This document shows positions 36,867 to 46,938 of a stretch of DNA of 64,000 nucleotides, in pieces. Each line of letters starts with the position of its first letter. Within the stretch, counting starts at the first letter, position 1. Below the pieces are notes generated by a model, which was not told the DNA's origin, did no database searches, and saw only the letters and a program-made list of their open reading frames with translations. Both the position numbers and the translations under genes were made by a program. This DNA comes from Caballeronia sp. SEWSISQ10-4 2 (GTDB lineage Bacteria > Pseudomonadota > Gammaproteobacteria > Burkholderiales > Burkholderiaceae): positions 1 to 64,000 of the forward strand of contig NZ_JALPRJ010000001.1 of the NCBI RefSeq assembly GCF_030464885.1. Reading direction: 5' to 3'.

Positions 36867-38237
36867 ATGAATTCTCAAACCGACCTCCCCGCCGCGCCTC
36901 CGCCGGTTACGACCGAGCCCGAAGCGCCTGATGACCACGCCCAGTTCGTCGACTGGATGCGCTCGGTCGCCCCCTATATCCACGCGTTCCGCAACAAGAC
37001 CTTCGTGGTTGCGTTCGGCGGCGAGCTGGTGCAGGAAGGACGTCTGAACGCACTCGTCCAGGACGTCGGGCTGCTGCACGCCATGGGCATCCACGTCGTG
37101 CTCGTGCACGGTTCGCGACCCCAGGTGGAAGAGCAGTTGAATCTGCACGGCGTGGAATCGGAGTTTTCGCACGGCTTGCGCATCACCGACGCCCGCGCGC
37201 TCGAATCCGCGAAGGAAGCCGCCGGCGAAGTGCGCCTCGACATCGAAGCGGCGATCAGCCAGGGCTTGCCGAACACGCCGATGGCGCACGCGCACATCAG
37301 CGTCGTATCGGGCAATTTTGTGACAGCGCGGCCAGTCGGCATCCTGGATGGCGTCGATTTCCAGCACACCGGCGTGGTGCGCAAGATCGACGGCGATTCC
37401 ATTCGCCATTCGCTTACCAGCAGCAAACTCGTTCTGCTTTCGCCACTCGGCTTTTCGCCGACAGGCGAGGCGTTCAATTTGTCGATGGAAGATGTGGCGT
37501 CGGCGGCGGCAATTGCACTGCGCGCCGACAAGATCATTTTCCTCACCGAAACCCCTGGTCTCGTCGATGAAAACGGCGAACTAGTGCGCGAAATGTCGCT
37601 GGACGATGCCTACAGGCTGCACGAAAGCGGTGAATTGCAAGGCGACGCCGCGTTTTACCTGAAGCACACCATTCGCGCCTGCCGTGGCGGCGTGGCGCGG
37701 GCGCACATTATTCCCTACGCGCTCGACGGCAGCATCCTGCTGGAATTGTTCCTGCACGATGGCGTGGGCACGATGATCTCGTACGAGAACCTCGAAAGCC
37801 TGCGCGAAGCGACACCGGATGACGTCGGCGGGATCTTGACGCTGATCGAGCCGCTGGAAATGGACGGCACGCTCGTGCGGCGCGGCCGGCACCAGATTGA
37901 ACGCGATATCGACCATTTTTCGGTCATCGAGCACGACGGCGTACTGTTCGGTTGCGTGGCGCTGTATCCGTACACGCAGGAACGCATCGGCGAAATGGCT
38001 TGCCTGACGGTCTCGCCCGAAGCGCAAGGTTCCGGCGACGGCGAACGTTTGTTGAAGCGCGTCGAGCAGCGTGCGCGCGCCCGCGGCCTCACGCATATCT
38101 TCGTGCTGACCACGCGGACCGAGCACTGGTTTCTCAAGCGCGGCTTCGTGAAGGTGACCGTCGACGATCTGCCGGAAGACCGCCGCCGGCTGTACAACTG
38201 GCAACGCAAATCGCTTGTGCTGATGAAGCAGCTTTAA
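36867..38237 (+). CDS. argA: N-acetylglutamate synthase
   Basis: 456 residues. The N-terminal amino-acid-kinase-like domain (about 25-290) includes FVVAFGGELV and VLVHGSRPQVEEQL. The C-terminal GNAT domain (about 305-445) has ACLTVSPEAQGSGDGERLLK, the acetyl-CoA loop. This is the classical ArgA architecture that makes N-acetylglutamate at the start of arginine synthesis, with arginine feedback. The ATG at 36867 is chosen because homology starts shortly after it. A frame reaching 36687 overlaps hrpA. Confidence 0.96.
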   Translation: MNSQTDLPAAPPPVTTEPEAPDDHAQFVDWMRSVAPYIHAFRNKTFVVAFGGELVQEGRLNALVQDVGLLHAMGIHVVLVHGSRPQVEEQLNLHGVESEFSHGLRITDARALESAKEAAGEVRLDIEAAISQGLPNTPMAHAHISVVSGNFVTARPVGILDGVDFQHTGVVRKIDGDSIRHSLTSSKLVLLSPLGFSPTGEAFNLSMEDVASAAAIALRADKIIFLTETPGLVDENGELVREMSLDDAYRLHESGELQGDAAFYLKHTIRACRGGVARAHIIPYALDGSILLELFLHDGVGTMISYENLESLREATPDDVGGILTLIEPLEMDGTLVRRGRHQIERDIDHFSVIEHDGVLFGCVALYPYTQERIGEMACLTVSPEAQGSGDGERLLKRVEQRARARGLTHIFVLTTRTEHWFLKRGFVKVTVDDLPEDRRRLYNWQRKSLVLMKQL

Positions 38238-38331
38238 TCACTCTATTTGGAGACGTCCGTCGGACGAAGGCGCCAATTAACGCGCCGCTCGACACGAGGC
38301 GTCCAGCTACCCCGCTACAGGAGAATGACAG

Positions 38332-38607
38332 ATGGCTCGAATGGTTCAATGCGCGAAGCTCGGCAAGGAAGCCGAAGGACTCGACTTTCCGCCGCTGCCG
38401 GGCGAACTCGGCAAGCGGATCTATGAAACGATATCGAAGGAAGCGTGGCAAGGCTGGCTCAAGCAGCAAACCATGCTGATCAACGAAAATCGTCTCAACA
38501 TGGCTGATCCGCGTGCGCGTCAGTACCTGTTGAAGCAGACGGAAAAGTACTTCTTCGGCGAAGGCGCCGACACCGCCCAAGGCTACGTGCCGCCGACGCA
38601 GAGCTAG
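38332..38607 (+). CDS. yggX: Fe(2+)-trafficking/oxidative damage protection protein YggX
   Basis: 91 residues, the usual length. [39 protein letters not shown] is the conserved fold start, with the reactive Cys7. Later [22 protein letters not shown]. It protects iron-sulfur clusters from oxidants. AGGAGAATG-like site precedes the ATG. It is followed by a terminator, so it ends the argA-yggX unit. Confidence 0.97.
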   Translation: MARMVQCAKLGKEAEGLDFPPLPGELGKRIYETISKEAWQGWLKQQTMLINENRLNMADPRARQYLLKQTEKYFFGEGADTAQGYVPPTQS

Positions 38608-38642
38608 TCGAACCACGCCGTTCCGGACTAGTTTCGGTCGAC

Positions 38643-38672
38643 AAAAAGCCGGTCTTTCGAGGCCGGCTTTTT
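38643..38672. terminator. Intrinsic terminator after yggX
   Basis: AAAAAGCCGG and CCGGCTTTTT pair around a 10-base loop, with T-run, 36 bp after the yggX stop. Confidence 0.85.
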
Positions 38673-39234
38673 CATTTCCGAGACCGGGGTCCAAGGTCCC
38701 CCGCAGCCCACCGGTTTGCGCATCGTCTGGCATCGTGCTAACATCTCCCCCTTTCCAACTGCAATTCAAAGTCAATTTCTTAGCAATGACGCGCCTGAAG
38801 CATGCTTTCAAGCGCTAATTCGAGATATCGGCGAGTGTTGTGGAGGCTTCCCCGGGTCTGGATTTTCCCGTGGACAAGTTGAACTCAAGCCTCTTCAATC
38901 GTGACGCAGCATGCAACAGGACAACAGCGCCGTTGGCGCCCCCCGTTGTCAAATTTCGCCGCGTCCAGCCATCAATCCCCGTAGCACCCGTGTAGTTATC
39001 CACGAGTTATCCACGAAGTGCCCTTTCGCGACCATCGCCGCGAGGCATAGGCATTGTCCAACGCGCCATCGACACATCTCTCATGCGTGCGGCGTGCGGG
39101 CAACGGCTTTCAGTTCACGCACGGGAATTCGCCAACTCGCCTCGTCGCGAAACTGCACTTTCCCGGCAACGTGCGCCTGGCGCACGCCGAACCGTCCCGT
39201 GGGCGGCTCGGCAACAAACCTGGAGCTTTTCTTC
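38673..39234. other. Intergenic stretch upstream of the MFS gene
   Basis: About 560 bp without a supportable gene; in-frame codons upstream of 39235 exist but lack a ribosome binding site and homology. It contains the tandem repeat at 38994-39015, listed separately, which may be a regulatory site for the transporter. Confidence 0.5.
38994..39015. repeat. 11-bp tandem repeat AGTTATCCACG, DnaA-box-like
   Basis: Two exact adjacent copies of AGTTATCCACG. Each contains TTATCCACG, one base off the DnaA box TTATCCACA, and the period equals one helical turn. It lies 220 bp upstream of the ProP-like gene. Confidence 0.6.
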
Positions 39235-40701
39235 ATGGCAACACCGAACGACGGCCTCTGGCGACAAACCCAACCCGAAAAAGACCTGTCGCTCGACGAC
39301 ATCACCATCGTCGATAAATCGCTGCTCAAGCGTGCAGTCGGCGCGATGGCAATCGGCAACGCGATGGAATGGTTCGACTTCGGCGTCTACAGCTATATCG
39401 CGGTGACGCTCGGCAAAGTGTTCTTCCCGTCGGCCAATCCGGGGGCTCAATTGATCGCCACGTTCGGCACTTTCGCCGCGGCGTTTCTTGTGCGTCCGCT
39501 CGGCGGCATGGTGTTTGGACCGCTGGGGGATCGCATCGGCCGCAAGCGAGTGCTCGCGATGACGATGATCATGATGGCCGTCGGCACGTTTTGTATCGGC
39601 TTGATTCCGGCTTACGGAAGCATCGGCATTTTTGCGCCGATCCTGCTACTCGTCGCGCGTTTGGTGCAGGGCTTTTCGACGGGCGGCGAGTATGGCGGCG
39701 CGGCGACGTTCATCGCGGAATTCGCGACGGACAAGAAGCGCGGTTTCATGGGCAGTTTTCTCGAGTTCGGCACGCTCGTGGGGTATGTGCTGGGCGCGGG
39801 ATGCGTTGCTGTTCTGACCGCGACGATGTCCGAACAATCGCTGCTCTCCTGGGGATGGCGCATTCCGTTCCTGATCGCGGGACCGCTCGGGTTGATCGGT
39901 TTGTATATCCGGCTGAAGCTCGAAGAGACACCGGCATTCCAGCGTGAAGCCGATAAACGCGAGAACGAAGCGCACAGCACGCCCAAAGAGCAATTGCGCG
40001 ATATGTTGGTCAAGCAGTGGAAACCCATGCTGCAATGTGTCGGGCTCGTGCTGATTTTTAACGTGACCGACTACATGGCGCTGTCTTATTTGCCGAGTTA
40101 TCTCTCCGCCACGCTGAAATTCAACGAAACGCACGGACTCTTCATCGTGCTGGTCGTGATGGTGCTGATGATGCCGATGACGCTTGGTGCCGGCCATCTG
40201 TCGGACAAGGTCGGGCGCAAGCCGGTGATGCTGTTTGGATGCGTCGGTTTGCTGCTGTTGTCGATACCCGCGCTGACGCTGATCCGCATGGGCACCGTGT
40301 TGCCCGTCTTCAGCGGCATGCTGATTCTCGGCATGTTGCTGTCGTGCTTCACCGGTGCGATGCCGTCGGCGTTGCCGGCGCTCTTCCCCACCAAGATCCG
40401 CTATGGCGCGCTTGCTATCGGCTTCAACGTATCGGTTTCGCTGTTCGGCGGCACGACGCCGCTGGTGACGGCGTGGCTGGTTTCATCGACGGGTAATCTG
40501 ATGATGCCGGCGTACTACCTGATGGGGGCATCGGTGATCGGGATTGTCTCGGTGCTCGCACTTCATGAGACCGCCAGGAAGCCGCTGAAGGGATCGCCGC
40601 CGTGTGTGGGTTCGCGCTCGGAAGCGCATGCCGTGATTCGCGGTGTGCGGCAAGCCGCCGAAATGGATGACCGAGTGCCGGAGGTGACGGCACACGCGTA
40701 A
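39235..40701 (+). CDS. MFS transporter, ProP-like (metabolite:H+ symporter family)
   Basis: 488 residues, ATG at 39235 with TGGAG upstream at about nine bases. Twelve membrane helices with the family signatures GNAMEWFDFGVYSYIAV (TM1), GPLGDRIGRKRVL (motif A) and ARLVQGFSTGGEYGGAATFIAE (TM4). E. coli ProP transports proline and betaine; members also carry alpha-ketoglutarate or shikimate. No long coiled-coil tail is present, which osmosensing ProP has, so the substrate may be another organic acid. Confidence 0.92.
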   Translation: MATPNDGLWRQTQPEKDLSLDDITIVDKSLLKRAVGAMAIGNAMEWFDFGVYSYIAVTLGKVFFPSANPGAQLIATFGTFAAAFLVRPLGGMVFGPLGDRIGRKRVLAMTMIMMAVGTFCIGLIPAYGSIGIFAPILLLVARLVQGFSTGGEYGGAATFIAEFATDKKRGFMGSFLEFGTLVGYVLGAGCVAVLTATMSEQSLLSWGWRIPFLIAGPLGLIGLYIRLKLEETPAFQREADKRENEAHSTPKEQLRDMLVKQWKPMLQCVGLVLIFNVTDYMALSYLPSYLSATLKFNETHGLFIVLVVMVLMMPMTLGAGHLSDKVGRKPVMLFGCVGLLLLSIPALTLIRMGTVLPVFSGMLILGMLLSCFTGAMPSALPALFPTKIRYGALAIGFNVSVSLFGGTTPLVTAWLVSSTGNLMMPAYYLMGASVIGIVSVLALHETARKPLKGSPPCVGSRSEAHAVIRGVRQAAEMDDRVPEVTAHA

Positions 40702-40731
40702 CGCTGGGCAACGAGTTGTTCAGCTAACAGC

Positions 40732-40768
40732 AAAGAGGCCGTTCCAAGTCACGTGGAACGGCCTCTTT
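40732..40768. terminator. Intrinsic terminator after the ProP-like gene
   Basis: A 15-bp perfect stem (AAAGAGGCCGTTCCA with TGGAACGGCCTCTTT) around a 7-base loop, 30 bp after the stop. It also faces the convergent phosphodiesterase gene. Confidence 0.85.
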
Positions 40769-40818
40769 GCCTTTCGGTCGCGTCAAGCCAACCGCTAACA
40801 CTACGTTCACCCCTGCTT

Positions 40819-41283
40819 TCACTCAACCAGCCGCACGATCTCGACCTGCACCTCGCCCTTCTCGATCAGCATGATGCCCAACGTCACCGGCAACTTGAAT
40901 CGACGCGGCCCGGCGCTTCCCGGGTTCACGAAAAGCGTCGCGCCGCGGCGCTCGACTAATGGCTTGTGCGAATGGCCGGTGACCACCACGTCGATACCGT
41001 CGAGCTGCTCTGGAACATCGGCGATATCGTGAACGACATGAATCGCCGTATCGCCGATACGAAATGTCCGCGCTTCCGGCAAGTCGTCGATCAGCGCGCC
41101 CGAGTCGTTATTGCCGCGGATCGCGGTGACGGGCGCGAGTTCGTTGAGGGTATCGAGGACGGCGGGATTGCAGATATCGCCGGCGTGGATGATGTGCTCG
41201 CAGCCGCGCAACGCATCGAGCGCTTCGGGACGCACGAGGTTGTGGGTATCGGAGATGATGCCAATGCGGATCACGGATGACAT
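40819..41283 (-). CDS. YfcE-type metallophosphoesterase
   Basis: 154 residues from the ATG at 41283. The calcineurin-like metal motifs are in order: RIGIISDTHN (DxH), HAGDI (GD), AIRGNND (GNxD-like) and VVTGHSHKP (GHSH). It resembles YfcE phosphodiesterases of about 180 residues, which act on phosphodiester substrates with Mn2+. Physiological substrate unknown. Confidence 0.93.
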   Translation of the reverse strand: MSSVIRIGIISDTHNLVRPEALDALRGCEHIIHAGDICNPAVLDTLNELAPVTAIRGNNDSGALIDDLPEARTFRIGDTAIHVVHDIADVPEQLDGIDVVVTGHSHKPLVERRGATLFVNPGSAGPRRFKLPVTLGIMLIEKGEVQVEIVRLVE

Positions 41284-41353
41284 GGGCTTCGCTCGCAGAA
41301 CTTCATGGCCCGAGCGTAGCACTGTTCATGCCGATGAAATCAGCGCGCAAAGG

Positions 41354-41938
<585 letters not shown>

Positions 41939-42195
41939 CTTCGTCCTTTCTCGTGCTTCGTCGTTTTGCCGCTGGGGTCCACCGTCCGGCGCACAGGTGC
42001 TGGCCTTTGAGGTTGAGGGAAGCGTGTCCGCGTGACGTGGCACTCCCCGATTGCGGCCGCACCCAGGCCGCGCGCAGCAAATTATGCGTGAGCGGCCCGG
42101 CGTTGTCGATTTAGCGTGAAAGAAACCGCATGCGCGACGCTAGCGCCTGTCTGGATTGGCCCCTCAGCCGTCCGATGGTAGAATCGCGTCCGCCT

Positions 42196-42280
42196 GGCGG
42201 GGTGATGAAATTGGTAAACATAGCGGACTTAAAATCCGCCGCCTAACGGCTTGCCGGTTCAAGTCCGGTCCCCGCTACCA
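42196..42280 (+). tRNA. tRNA-Leu (anticodon TAA)
   Basis: The acceptor stem GGCGGGG pairs with CCCCGCT (a G-T end), followed by A and encoded CCA (42278-42280). The anticodon stem GCGGA / TCCGC (42223-42239) carries loop CTTAAAA with TAA at 42230-42232. A long variable arm (CGCCTAACGGCTTG) and the T arm GTTCAAGTC identify it as type II Leu. No integrase is adjacent. Confidence 0.95.
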
Positions 42281-42529
42281 TGCGTCAGATTCAACGAACG
42301 TTTCCGGATCAAAGAGGGCGTTTGGCTGCCGCGCGCAGATCAATGCGATGATCACTGTATATTCATACAGCAACGTATCGACGCCATTGCGCGCCTTCCC
42401 GGATTTCATACGCTTCGGTTGAAAGAAACGAGAAGCCGTGGACACGCTTTATCGATGCGAAACCGCTAGTCACCTGTCTTCGCCTAACCGACTGAAGTAG
42501 ACTGCGCGTCCTACCTAGCGCGAGCCATC

Positions 42530-42901
42530 ATGAAACATCGAACCTTTTATGCGGTGGCCGCTGCTGCCGTTCTTACCTGCACTGCAGGTTGCACAACGGC
42601 GTATCGCAACGGCCAGGAATGCAAGGCCAAGATGGTCGAGACCTATCCGGCCTCGAAACCCAAGCTGAGTTACGACCCGCCCCGAGTCGCTTATGAAGGC
42701 ACGCGTGTCGTGGTCGAGGGAAGCTACACCAAAAAAATCCCGCCGACGGGCGTCACCCCCATCAAGACGACGTCGCAGACGGTGCCGGCAGCGGTCGAAT
42801 GTACGTTCGCAAGCGGCACGCTCAAGACGTTCCAGTGGCTGACACCGGCGGACCTCGCAGAAAAGTACCCGCTGAAGCCGGGCACCGACGACACGGAGTA
42901 A
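42530..42901 (+). CDS. Putative lipoprotein, unknown function
   Basis: 123 residues. N-terminal signal ending in the lipobox TAGC (Cys near 21), so a lipid-anchored envelope protein is expected. The mature part has four Cys (with CTTAYRNGQEC and VECTF) and no domain I recognise. It starts 250 bp after the tRNA, without a clear partner. Confidence 0.75.
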   Translation: MKHRTFYAVAAAAVLTCTAGCTTAYRNGQECKAKMVETYPASKPKLSYDPPRVAYEGTRVVVEGSYTKKIPPTGVTPIKTTSQTVPAAVECTFASGTLKTFQWLTPADLAEKYPLKPGTDDTE

Positions 42902-43099
42902 GTGCTTCGTCAGCCAGCGCAGGAATGTGGCCCGATTGGCTCGCCTATGAAAGCCTGGGTTCGTGCAGGCAAACGCGGACGCCGGACATGCCGGCAGCTT
43001 CTCCAAAGTAAAACGCACCCAGCGTCACGGTCAGCAGACTCCGATCGTCTTTAGTATCATCAGCGGCTCGCTTCATGCCTTGAATCATCGAGCCCCGCC

Positions 43100-44317
43100 A
43101 TGTCCGCTGCCGCCACCGATTCCGATTCCAGTTCCACTTCTCACGCCCCGCATCATCCGCACTACTCGCGCGCCACCTTGCTCGTCCTGGCGACGATCGC
43201 AGGCGTATCGGTGGCGAATATCTATACGAATCAGCCGCTGCTCGCGGCATTTCGCGCGTCGTTTCCGGAAAGCGCGGGGCTGATCGGTGCGGTGCCGGCT
43301 GTCACGCAACTCGGCTATGCGATCGGCATGTTATTGCTGGCGCCGCTCGGCGATCGCTTCGACCGCCGCCTGATCATTCTTCTGCAACTGGCCGCGCTCG
43401 GCATCGCGCTGGTCGGTGCAACGGCCGCGCCCACGCTCGGCGTGCTGATCGCCGCGAGCCTCGCGCTCGGCATTGTGGCAACCATTGCACAGCAAGCGGT
43501 GCCGTTCGCCGCCGAACTCGCGCCGCCGGCGCAACGCGGTCACGCGGTCGGCACAGTGATGAGCGGCTTGCTGATCGGCATCCTGCTCGCGCGCACGGTC
43601 TCGGGTTTCGTCGCGGAATACTTCGGATGGCGCGCCGTCTACGGCGCTTCGGTCGCGGCGACAATCGGGCTCGCCGTACTCGTCGTGATGCGCCTGCCGC
43701 GCAGCAAGCCGACGTCCACGCTGCCCTACGGCCGCCTGCTCGCATCGATGTGGCATCTCGTGGTCGAAACGCCGGCGCTACGCGAAGCATCGATGACAGG
43801 CGGCGCCTTGTTCGCGGCGTTCAGCATCTTCTGGTCCGTGCTCACGCTGTTACTCGCGGGCGAGCCGTTCCATCTCGGTCCTCAAGCCGCCGGCCTGTTC
43901 GGCATTGTCGGTGCGGCGGGCGCGCTGGCCGCGCCGCTCGCGGGCAAGTCGGCGGACAAGCGCGGACCGCGCGCAGTGGTTTCGCTGTGCATCGTGCTCG
44001 TGGCCGTGTCGTTCGTGGTGTTCGCGCTGTCGGGACGCAGTCTCGTGGGGCTGGTGATCGGCGTGATCGTGCTCGATATCGGCGTGCAAGCCGCGCAGAT
44101 ATCGAATCAATCGAGGATCTACGCGCTCAAGCCGGAAGCGCGCAGCCGCGTGAATACCGTGTACATGGTCGTGTATTTCATCGGCGGCGCAGCGGGATCG
44201 GCGGTCGCATCGCTGGCGTGGCATGCGTTCGGATGGGTCGGCGTGTGTATGGCGGGGCTTGCGGCCACCGGGCTTGCCGGGCTGAGCCATTCGCGAAGCC
44301 GGTTAAAGAAAGCCTGA
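43100..44317 (+). CDS. MFS transporter (drug efflux-like)
   Basis: 405 residues with about 12 membrane helices. The N-terminal half has LAPLGDRFDRRLIIL (motif A) and the C half has GKSADKRGPRAVVSL (its repeat). No long loop follows TM6. It resembles the small 12-helix exporters of the YnfM/EmrD branch. Substrate unknown; it faces the response regulators. Confidence 0.9.
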   Translation: MSAAATDSDSSSTSHAPHHPHYSRATLLVLATIAGVSVANIYTNQPLLAAFRASFPESAGLIGAVPAVTQLGYAIGMLLLAPLGDRFDRRLIILLQLAALGIALVGATAAPTLGVLIAASLALGIVATIAQQAVPFAAELAPPAQRGHAVGTVMSGLLIGILLARTVSGFVAEYFGWRAVYGASVAATIGLAVLVVMRLPRSKPTSTLPYGRLLASMWHLVVETPALREASMTGGALFAAFSIFWSVLTLLLAGEPFHLGPQAAGLFGIVGAAGALAAPLAGKSADKRGPRAVVSLCIVLVAVSFVVFALSGRSLVGLVIGVIVLDIGVQAAQISNQSRIYALKPEARSRVNTVYMVVYFIGGAAGSAVASLAWHAFGWVGVCMAGLAATGLAGLSHSRSRLKKA

Positions 44318-44352
44318 GCGAATCACTGAGACACTCAAGCACGCTCCCGCGA

Positions 44353-44787
44353 TCAACCCCGCTCGCGCGCGTAGTGATGCAGCGCGTCGAGGACGCGGTC
44401 GAATTCCAGGGATTTATCGAAGAAATGGCGCACGCCGTATTGCAGGCAGCGCTCACGATACGCCGGCAGCGCATGGTTCGTGAGCACGGCGGCGAAGGCC
44501 GACTCGGTCATGCCGGTGCGCTGCAAATACGCCAGCACCTCAACGCCCGAACCGCGCTTCAATTGCAGATCGACGATCACCGCATCGAATCTCTGCGATG
44601 CCAGCAGCGCAATCGCAGTCTCAGGCGTGTCGGCCCATGCGGTGACCCGCAGTTCGCCGGACGCATCGATCGCTTCCACCAGGCTGCGCCGGATCAACGG
44701 CGAGTCTTCGATCAGCAGTACGCTCAGCGGCCGCTCACGCGCGAATCCGGTTCCGTCGACGATCGTTTGTTGGCCCACGGCGGGCAT
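44353..44787 (-). CDS. Stand-alone receiver (REC) domain response regulator
   Basis: 144 residues, REC only: LSVLLIEDSPLIRRSLVEA (acidic pair), VIVDLQLKRGSG (phosphorylated Asp), and a Thr/Lys region. There is no output domain. GGAGG lies directly against the ATG, which is too tight, so a GTG nine bases in may be used. Starts 5 bp after the LuxR-type regulator. Single-domain receivers act as phosphate sinks or protein-binding switches. Confidence 0.92.
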   Translation of the reverse strand: MPAVGQQTIVDGTGFARERPLSVLLIEDSPLIRRSLVEAIDASGELRVTAWADTPETAIALLASQRFDAVIVDLQLKRGSGVEVLAYLQRTGMTESAFAAVLTNHALPAYRERCLQYGVRHFFDKSLEFDRVLDALHHYARERG

Positions 44788-44791
44788 CCTC

Positions 44792-45424
44792 CTACTCGAT
44801 CAAGCCGTTCTTGATCGCGTAATACGTGAGATCGGCATTGTTCGCGAGCCGCATTTTTTCGAGAACGCGCGCGCGATATGTGCTGATCGTCTTCACCGAT
44901 AAATGCAATTCCTCCGCTATTTCCGTCGGAATCTGGCCGCCCGCAAGCTTGCAAAAAATCTGGAACTCCCGTTTGGACAAAGTCTCGTGCGGGCGCTCGG
45001 TCGCGGGTTTCTCGAGCTTGTCGGCAAGCGCATCGGCGATAACTTCCGACAGATACCGGTGGCCCCGCGCCACCGTGCGAATGGCCCGCACGATCTCGTT
45101 GGGCGCCGCGTCCTTGTTCAGATAACCGTTGGCGCCCGCGCGCAGCAGGTTGATCGCATACTGGCTTTCCGGATAACCCGACAGCATCAGCACGCCCTGC
45201 TCCGGGCGAATCTGCTTGATCACGCGCAAGGTGTCGATACCGTTCTTGTCCGGCATGGCGATATCCAGCAGCACGACATCGAACGCGCTTTCGCGCACGA
45301 GCGCAATGGTTTCGTCGCCGCTGGACGCTTCGGCGGCGACTTCCATGTCGGGTTCATCGGCGACGAATTGCCGGAACCCGCTTCGCACAATGGCGTGATC
45401 GTCCGCTATCAACACTCGAATCAT
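44792..45424 (-). CDS. LuxR/NarL-family response regulator
   Basis: 210 residues. Receiver (1-120) with phosphoacceptor Asp in VVLLDIAMPDKNG, and a LuxR-type HTH at the C terminus (KLAGGQIPTEIAEELHLSVKTISTYRARV). It is similar in layout to UvrY/GacA-type regulators. Its partner may be the HisKA_3 kinase at 47030-48436, 1.6 kb away, since such kinases pair with NarL-type regulators. Confidence 0.95.
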   Translation of the reverse strand: MIRVLIADDHAIVRSGFRQFVADEPDMEVAAEASSGDETIALVRESAFDVVLLDIAMPDKNGIDTLRVIKQIRPEQGVLMLSGYPESQYAINLLRAGANGYLNKDAAPNEIVRAIRTVARGHRYLSEVIADALADKLEKPATERPHETLSKREFQIFCKLAGGQIPTEIAEELHLSVKTISTYRARVLEKMRLANNADLTYYAIKNGLIE

Positions 45425-45539
45425 CTGCGCTGCCCGCGGGCGTTTTTATGGTGAGTCATTGTACTGACGACGCGCGGCGGGAAAAATCCCGACGCGCGTC
45501 GTCCTGGAGCTTCGATATTCCTATACCACCAACCAACGA

Positions 45540-46133
45540 TCAGCCGTCGAGACCGTCGAGCAGGTCCGCCATGTCGTCGGCGTGCTCTTCCTCGACTGCC
45601 AGGATCTCTTCGAAGATTCGGCGCGTGGTGACATCCTTTTCGCCGAGATAGTGAATGATTTCACGATACGTATCGATCGCAATACGTTCAGCGATCAGGT
45701 TCTCGCGAATCATGTCGATCAGATTGCCGCCTTCCTTGTACTCGGAATGCGAGCGCGACGCGAGGCTATCGGGTGCGAAATTCGGCTCACCGCCCAATTG
45801 CACGATGCGTTCGGCAATGGTGTCGGCGTGTTCCTGCTCTTCGGTCGCGTGCTGCGCGAATTCCGCCGCGACGGCTTCCGAATGAATGCCCTTGGCCATG
45901 AAGTAGTGGCGTTTGTAGCGCAGCGTGCAGACAATCTCGGTCGCGAGCGAGTCGTTCAGCAGTTTCAGTACGACTTCCTTGTCGGCGCCGTAGGTCGATG
46001 TGACGGGGCCATCGTCCATGTGTTGACGCGCATCGGCGCGGATTTTTTCCACGTCCAGCACGAACGGATCGGACTTGCGGCCGGATTCCTTCGATGGTGC
46101 CGGTGCAGCTTTTACAGCAGACGATTTCGACAT
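45540..46133 (-). CDS. Ferritin-like/bacterioferritin-type protein
   Basis: 197 residues from ATG 46133 (GGAG seven bases upstream); another ATG six bases earlier is too close to the site. The four-helix bundle shows EIVCTLRYKRHYFMAKGI, ATEEQEHADTIAERIV and EEILAVEEEHADDMADLLDGL, with the Glu/His iron ligands of the ferritin-like superfamily. An N-terminal Lys/Ala/Ser-rich tail of 40 residues may bind DNA, as in Dps. Likely stress-linked iron storage or DNA protection. Confidence 0.9.
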   Translation of the reverse strand: MSKSSAVKAAPAPSKESGRKSDPFVLDVEKIRADARQHMDDGPVTSTYGADKEVVLKLLNDSLATEIVCTLRYKRHYFMAKGIHSEAVAAEFAQHATEEQEHADTIAERIVQLGGEPNFAPDSLASRSHSEYKEGGNLIDMIRENLIAERIAIDTYREIIHYLGEKDVTTRRIFEEILAVEEEHADDMADLLDGLDG

Positions 46134-46288
46134 GGACATGCTCCAGAAAGAGGGTGTTTTTCGTTCTACGGCAGGACAGGTTCGTGACAGGAGCTTTGCC
46201 GGAGACCGGCTCGCGCGCGGGCCACAGTCACTTTGCGCAGTCACTCGGAGATCGTTCGCATACGGCGTGCCTGCTCGCGCCATGAACA

Positions 46289-46450
46289 TCACGTTCGAAA
46301 CACGCCCAGCAGTAACGTGACAACGAACACCACGAGAAAAATGTAGAACAGGATCTTCGCGATCTCGGCGGCGCCCGCGGCAATGCCGGTGAAACCGAAC
46401 ACGGCCGCGATGATCGCGATGATGAAGAAAACAACGGCGTAATGAAGCAT
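46289..46450 (-). CDS. DUF1328 small membrane protein (first copy)
   Basis: 53 residues, two membrane segments: [20 protein letters not shown], then [20 protein letters not shown]. The [14 protein letters not shown] motif is the family signature (YtjA-like). A ribosome site (AGGAAGG on the minus strand) precedes it. It is often stress-induced; function unknown. Second in order after the copy at 46623-46799. Confidence 0.93.
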   Translation of the reverse strand: MLHYAVVFFIIAIIAAVFGFTGIAAGAAEIAKILFYIFLVVFVVTLLLGVFRT

Positions 46451-46622
46451 GGCGACCTTCCTCCTGTTGGTTTTTTCAGGCCTCAGATCAGGCATCGAAT
46501 CCGGCTTTGCCGGGGCGGACCTGTCACGTGGGTCGTGAAGCGGTCCACCCGGTGAACGGGTATCGAATAAAGCCGGTCGAAGCGTGTGAGGGCGTGATAG
46601 CACTAGCCAAGGATTAAAACCG

Positions 46623-46799
46623 CTAATCGATTATTTTCTTCGTGACGACAAAGCCGAGCACGAGGAACACCGCGCACAAGATCAGGAACAGTACGAACAG
46701 GAACTTCGCGATGCTGGCCGCGCCCGCTGCGATGCCGGTGAAGCCGAGCAAGCCCGCGACGATGGCGACGATGGCAAAAAACAATGCCCACTTCAACAT
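46623..46799 (-). CDS. DUF1328 small membrane protein (second copy)
   Basis: 58 residues, [20 protein letters not shown] then [20 protein letters not shown], with a Lys-Lys-Ile-Ile tail. It shares the [10 protein letters not shown] motif with its neighbour 170 bp downstream, so the two are tandem paralogues. Too short for routine gene finding but the codon pattern and homology are clear. Confidence 0.93.
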   Translation of the reverse strand: MLKWALFFAIVAIVAGLLGFTGIAAGAASIAKFLFVLFLILCAVFLVLGFVVTKKIID

Positions 46800-46938
46800 G
46801 ATCGGTTCCCCAATAAGGTTGGACTAGTAACGGGATGTTAGCGAGGCGGTCGCGGACTGCCATCTGGACGCACGCCGTTTTTCGTGTAGGACTCCACCGA
46901 CAAACGCTTTCAATTCACCTTTAATCCGTCGCAAATCG

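Noticed and set aside
42196..42280. tRNA-Leu as an integration site of a genomic island
   Set aside because: No integrase, direct repeat of the tRNA end or mobile genes are seen on either side.
45466..45500. GC-rich imperfect hairpin between the response regulator and ferritin-like genes, possible terminator
   Set aside because: The stem is interrupted and no T-run follows.
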